Below are positions 4,590 through 5,885 of a stretch of 5,885 nucleotides of DNA, piece by piece (position 1 is the stretch's first letter; the number at the start of each line of letters is the position of its first letter). The stretch spans positions 1 to 5,885 of the forward strand of contig CAZQYC010000164.1 of NCBI GenBank assembly GCA_964597495.1, written 5' to 3'. This DNA is from CAZQYC01 sp964597495 (GTDB lineage: Bacteria; Pseudomonadota; Gammaproteobacteria; Steroidobacterales; Steroidobacteraceae). The position numbers and the translations under genes are program-made. The notes below the pieces were generated by a model. That model did no database searches. It saw only the letters and a program-made list of their open reading frames with translations, and had not been told where the DNA came from.

Positions 4590-5885
4590 TCGGCAAGCAG
4601 CCCGAGCGGTTCACCACCTGTCGGATCAGAACCCCAGGTGCGTCCGACGTCGACGAAGGCTGCAGCGCCCACGTCGAATAACTTGAAGGGTTGCCAAGGC
4701 GTGTAGAGGCGCTCCTCAAGCGTGGCGAGTGCTTTGTGACGTCCCGCTTGATAGCGCAGTGGATATCCGCGGAGTCCCGAATCTCCGCCGAGCGTCAGCT
4801 GTTCTTCGGGATCGAGATTCGATGTCAGCGTGATGTAAAGGGCGGCGAAGAGCGCACTGAAGCGGTTGTGTCTATGAAAGTAACTTTCCGCTATGCCCAA
4901 CGTCGCGTCTTGGAGCGAACCGTTTTCCACGCGCGAATGCAGATGAAGGTCGTGGGTCAGGTACTCGTCATTGCCTGTTGAATTCACATATCCCACGCTC
5001 GCATCCACTATCAGTGCCGCTGTCGTCGATTCGAGTATCGGCGTGGCATAGCCAAGCTCGAAGCGTCCTTGGAAACCTAGATGAATGTCTTCAATGCGGC
5101 CTATCTGATTCACGTTGTGCGCTTTCTCGAATTTGTCTTCGAGAATGTGAATTCCGATCCACGGATAATTGACCGTCCGATCCGCCGGTAAAGAGACGGT
5201 TGGATCGTCGCCATAAGAAAAATTGCGGCGGTCGAGGCGTACTCCCGCGAGATAGCGTTTCACCCAGCCGTTCTGCACGCCGTCCGAGATGCCGCCCTGC
5301 ACATCGACACGGCGCGTTTGCATTTGGAATTGCTCGACCAGTTCCCCTAGGCGATAGCGCGGCACGTTTTCGACGACGTCGGATGCGAGTCCGCCGACGC
5401 TCCAGCGCGTGTCCATTGCGTAGAAGGGGCGTTCAATGTCGAAGATTCGCTGGGAGCCATCACTGGTCGATGCGTAGGTGCCGGAAAATTGCCACCATGT
5501 GCTAAAGAGGCTTGGATCTAGGTAGCGAAGACGGAGGCTGGTGCGATCGACGTTTTGCGATCTCTGCAATTCAACACGTTTCCCAAATCCTAGGAAGTTG
5601 TTTTCTTCGATCTCGATGCTCGAGCTGTTGGCGCCGCCTTTGCGGCCGTAAGAGATGCCAGGACTGAGCGTCCAAACATCATGAACGCGCACGACGAGAT
5701 CGACGGTATTGGTATCGGCGTGATAGGCGCTCGCTTCGATCGAGGCCGAATTAAAGAAGCGCTGGCTTCTCAGTACTCGTTCGGTCTCGTCCAGTATCCG
5801 CCGTTCGAATCGATCGCCCGAAGTAAACAGCAGAAAAGGAGTTACGGTCGACTCGCGAGTGTTGATATGCAGTCGATTGACTAGA
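4590..5885 (-). CDS. Omp85/D15-family (BamA/TamA-like) outer membrane barrel protein, both ends missing
   Basis: About 431 codons are visible. The first 65 residues (5884 down to about 5690) look like the end of a POTRA-type domain: INTRESTVTPFLLFTSGDRF, then an LDETERVLRSQRFF helix and a TVDLVVRV strand. It then enters a D15-type beta-barrel through DVWTLSPGISYGRKGG and NNFLGFGKRV. Near the end lies GGDSGLRGYPLRYQ, with LRGY as the counterpart of the Omp85 loop-6 VRGF/Y motif (its arginine codon is at 4769-4771). An AFVDVGRTWG strand follows. The sequence stops at GLLA against the gap, so roughly 40-55 residues with the final strands and C-terminal signal are missing. The N-terminus with its signal peptide lies beyond the right edge. 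A GTG at 5690-5692 is an internal valine, not a start. The single visible POTRA and divergent sequence argue against true BamA. I recall similar stand-alone D15 proteins in gammaproteobacteria, whose role is not established. Confidence 0.82.

Noticed and set aside
5200..5505. Arginine-rich 101-codon plus-strand frame
   Set aside because: It is antisense to the Omp85 barrel, and its arginine-rich composition is what the reverse strand of such coding sequence commonly gives.
4091..5692. A 533-codon minus-strand frame running from the Omp85-like gene across the gap into the dapA region
   Set aside because: It stays open only because the 100 N are read as unknown residues; left of the gap it is the antisense of dapA.

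Overview
The window reads as an ordinary chromosomal housekeeping segment of a proteobacterium, probably a gammaproteobacterium or betaproteobacterium. The evidence is a DapA with all E. coli catalytic residues at the same numbers, a GcvR-type double-ACT protein, a PrxQ-type Bcp, a BepA-type M48 protease and an Omp85-family outer membrane protein. The last two imply a Gram-negative envelope. Base composition is moderately GC-rich by eye and coding is dense.

Layout from left to right. The N-terminal 199 codons of a periplasmic M48 metalloprotease (bepA-like, minus strand) run off the left edge. A 317-bp intergenic stretch (600-916) follows, holding a 123-bp terminal-inverted-repeat element. 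Next on the minus strand are a PIN-PhoH ATPase (917-2377), a 91-bp spacer bracketed by heptameric TAGCNNC arrays in inverted orientation, bcp (2469-2951) and gcvR (2957 to about 3550). dapA (3641 onward) diverges from gcvR and runs into a block of exactly 100 N (4490-4589). Beyond the gap, an Omp85/D15-family barrel protein on the minus strand fills the rest and runs off the right edge.

gcvR and bcp are 5 bp apart and surely co-transcribed. From memory of E. coli, the block dapA / gcvR-bcp / (hyf, perM) / bepA has the same order and orientations, so the left part looks like a conserved ancestral neighbourhood with a phoH-like gene in place of the hyf-perM genes. The genes cover lysine biosynthesis (dapA), glycine-cleavage control (gcvR), peroxide detoxification (bcp), RNA metabolism (PIN-PhoH) and outer-membrane quality control or assembly (bepA, Omp85). 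They share no single pathway.

I found no new gene system. The most unusual DNA is the heptad-repeat pair around the bcp/phoH spacer. It places six CTAG sites 7 bp apart in two triplets, stopping all six reading frames at each end, and it encodes the last residues and stop codon of bcp. The N block is an assembly gap. Both flanking genes lose their 3' ends in it, so the dapA-Omp85 adjacency and the gap length should not be trusted.
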